Source: Neptunomonas phycophila
GTDB lineage: Bacteria > Pseudomonadota > Gammaproteobacteria > Pseudomonadales > Balneatricaceae
Direction: 5' to 3'
Assembly: GCF_001922575.1 (NCBI RefSeq)
Contig: NZ_MRCI01000001.1
Coordinates: 1,798,001-1,862,000 of the forward strand
DNA length: 64,000 nt
Part shown: positions 62,323-64,000 of the stretch, piece after piece
Layout: each line of letters opens with the position of its first letter
Numbering within the stretch: the stretch's first letter is position 1
Notes under the pieces: generated by a model
Told to the model about the DNA's origin: nothing
The model's input: the letters and a program-made list of their open reading frames with translations, nothing else
Databases searched by the model: none
Program-made: the position numbers and the translations under genes

Positions 62323-63165
62323 ATGAGAAATCAATCGTCACACAAGGCAGTCTCAATATTAGGAGTTTTGGCTTGTTCTTATTTTTTAACTGCATGCGGT
62401 GGTGGTAGCAAGACGGACGAAACTACGGAAAAAGGCCATTACCAGCCTCAAGCAGGAGCTTCGTGGCAATGGCAACTTACCGGAACTATTAACCAAGAAT
62501 ACAGTGTCGACATTTATGATATTGATCTATTCGATACCAGCTCCGAGCTCATTTCTGAGCTACACATGTCAGGCCATCATGTTATTTGTTATTTTTCAGC
62601 GGGGTCATACGAGCCATGGCGACCAGACGCGGATCAATTTGAGCCAGCAGACCTAGGTTACCCTATGGATGGATGGCCAGATGAACGCTGGCTAGATATC
62701 CGATCAAATAAAGTCACTCAACTCATGCAAAGCCGTCTTGAATTAGCGTCTAGTAAAGGATGTGATGGCGTTGAACCAGACAACGTCGACGGCTACGCTA
62801 ATGACTCGGGTTTTAATTTAACAGCGGCAGACCAACTCACCTTTAACCGTTTTTTAGCCACCCAAGCCCATCGATTGGGATTGGCTATCGGTTTAAAAAA
62901 CGACCTAGAGCAAGTGAATGACTTAGTTAGCTACTTCGACTTCGCGGTCAACGAGCAATGCACGGAGTTCAATGAATGTGAATTGCTCCTGCCGTTTATT
63001 GAAGCAAACAAACCGGTACTATCCGCAGAGTACAATAGCACCTATGTCAACAGTGCTTCCGCAAGAAAAGCGCTATGCGATACGATGAATAATCTTGCAT
63101 TTAGCACGCTTATTCTTTCTGAAGACTTAGATGACAGCATCCATTTTAACTGCCAAGCACCGTAA
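62323..63165 (+). CDS. GH114 family lipoprotein (alpha-1,4-polygalactosaminidase-like)
   Basis: A 280-residue lipoprotein: lipobox FLTACGGGS after a signal sequence, then a GH114 TIM-barrel domain. Family features: PQAGASWQWQLTG, DIYDIDLFDTSSELISELH, VICYFSAGSYEPWRPDADQF, ERWLDIRSN, and SKGCDGVEPDNVDGYAND with the acidic active-site residues. It may cleave galactosaminogalactan-type exopolysaccharides. AGGGACAC lies before the ATG. Confidence 0.9.
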   Translation: MRNQSSHKAVSILGVLACSYFLTACGGGSKTDETTEKGHYQPQAGASWQWQLTGTINQEYSVDIYDIDLFDTSSELISELHMSGHHVICYFSAGSYEPWRPDADQFEPADLGYPMDGWPDERWLDIRSNKVTQLMQSRLELASSKGCDGVEPDNVDGYANDSGFNLTAADQLTFNRFLATQAHRLGLAIGLKNDLEQVNDLVSYFDFAVNEQCTEFNECELLLPFIEANKPVLSAEYNSTYVNSASARKALCDTMNNLAFSTLILSEDLDDSIHFNCQAP

Positions 63166-63448
63166 CGTTAAAAAATGCATGCATTATTTTGCAGGAGTTG
63201 AGTGGAACTTTATGAGTTTGCCCTTTTCTATTTTTAAATTAAGCGCAATACGTGCAGACGACCCAATGACCACAAGACCTAATTCAACCCAAAAAAATAA
63301 CGAGGCTTTTGGATAAAGAATTCATACAATACACCGATAGCCTAAACATAAGGCGTGCCAACAACATAAACATTTTGGCGGCATATCTATCATTTTCCCA
63401 TAGCTCAATTACACGGCTATTAACTGATCTACTGTAGGCACTTATACA

Positions 63449-64000
63449 ATGACGTTCTCTTTAAAGCCTCGTTTCCACCTCATCGCACTTTTAGGCGTTT
63501 CACAGCTATTAGTTTCGGCTCCTTCAGTATACGCCGCCACTGACGCCCAACAACGTGCTCTGTACACCAAAGCCAAAGCCGCTTTTAACAAAGGTGATTC
63601 CGTACTCGCCGACCGGCTTACACAACAATTAGGCGACTATCCTCTCGTTCCCTATTTGACCGTGCGTCAAATCAAACGCGATATTAGCCGCCTGGATGAC
63701 CAGTCTGTTAAACAGTTTGTCGTAGCAAATAGAGCAACCCCTTTTGGTGATGACGTTCAAATAGCGCGTTTAAACAATCTTAAAAGCCAACAAAATTGGG
63801 CGGCTTACTTATCGGCCTTTGAAGACTACCCACTCTCCAAAAGCAAATACCAATGCGATAAAGCCTACGCCACGCTAGCCACGGGTAAAATCCAAGAAGC
63901 CATGACCCTTGCCGATTCAATGTGGGTTGTTGGTTACTCCCAAGATAGCGCATGCGATCCACTCTTTGCAGAATGGATGAAAAAAGGCCACCCAACATCA
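63449..64000 (+). CDS. slt: soluble lytic murein transglycosylase, N-terminal part (cut by window edge)
   Basis: From ATG at 63449 the frame runs through the right edge (184 codons). It has a signal peptide of about 28 residues (LIALLGVSQLLVSAPSVYA) and then the helical superhelix start of Slt70: TDAQQRALYTKAKAAFNKGD, YPLVPYLTVRQIKRDIS, QIARLNNLKSQQNWAAYLSA. Slt cleaves glycan strands with 1,6-anhydromuramic acid products. The catalytic C-terminal domain is outside the window. Confidence 0.92.
   Translation, partial: MTFSLKPRFHLIALLGVSQLLVSAPSVYAATDAQQRALYTKAKAAFNKGDSVLADRLTQQLGDYPLVPYLTVRQIKRDISRLDDQSVKQFVVANRATPFGDDVQIARLNNLKSQQNWAAYLSAFEDYPLSKSKYQCDKAYATLATGKIQEAMTLADSMWVVGYSQDSACDPLFAEWMKKGHPTS

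Noticed and set aside
63131-63316. 61-codon frame after the GH114 gene
   Set aside because: Starts inside the upstream gene, has no conserved look and no supporting signal.

Overview
The window looks like an ordinary chromosomal segment of a marine-type gammaproteobacterium of moderate GC, probably an Oceanospirillales-like lineage. That placement is inferred from gene order and protein style, not from a database search. Conserved gammaproteobacterial blocks include uvrC-pgsA-tRNA-Gly/Cys/Leu, pilZ-holB-tmk-mltG-pabC-fabF-acpP-fabG-fabD-plsX-rpmF-yceD, a tusDCB-tusE sulfur relay set and a divergent mtnN/luxS pair. I see no insertion sequence, prophage, CRISPR array, rRNA gene or obvious frameshift.

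Layout. 0-5 kb (mostly minus strand): truncated leuC, an unusual eukaryotic-type HisA, three tRNA genes behind a near-consensus sigma70 promoter, pgsA, uvrC and a small unknown gene overlapping uvrC. 5-16 kb: DUF1853, a 54-aa membrane protein, a beta-hydroxyacid dehydrogenase, a TlpA-like thioredoxin, a class V aminotransferase, mtnN/luxS, truC, a BI-1/YccA protein, tusDCB-tusE, hydroxypyruvate isomerase, a CheW and YjbQ. 15.5-28 kb: a long minus-strand block for DNA replication accessory factors, folate, cell wall and fatty acid synthesis, ending with maf (plus strand), sppA and a HAD phosphatase. 28-40 kb: an AGCS amino acid symporter, a lipoprotein 5'-nucleotidase, two convergent PAS/GGDEF/EAL proteins, a type III PLP decarboxylase, a CBS protein, PhzF and a DUF1127 microprotein.

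40-54 kb is the most coherent accessory region: a purine catabolism island. guaD, xdhA-xdhB-xdhC, hiuH, uraD, puuE, alc and allA would take guanine to xanthine, urate, hydroxyisourate, OHCU, allantoin, allantoate, ureidoglycolate, and finally glyoxylate plus urea. Urate oxidase and a purine permease are absent from the window. Three regulators accompany the island: a MocR (GntR/aminotransferase) protein, a GntR/FCD protein and a TetR protein resembling RutR. The sequence holds matching candidate operators: a 10-bp inverted repeat before the MocR gene, a TTGAC-N6-GTCA dyad before xdhA, and two perfect TNGTNNACNA palindromes between hiuH and puuE. Three genes elsewhere (a class V aminotransferase, a tartronate-semialdehyde-reductase-like dehydrogenase and hydroxypyruvate isomerase) could handle the glyoxylate produced, although glyoxylate carboligase is not here.

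54-64 kb: a small coiled-coil protein, DUF1653, UspA, Uup, a siderophore-interacting flavoprotein divergent from a MarR regulator across a 14-bp inverted repeat, TrmK, a secreted dienelactone-hydrolase-like protein, an extensin-like protein, a GH114 lipoprotein and the start of slt. Nothing here is clearly a wholly new system. The most useful leads are the regulatory architecture of the purine island, its missing uricase, the eukaryotic-type HisA, and three genes under 60 codons (rpmF, the DUF1127 gene and the 54-aa membrane protein).
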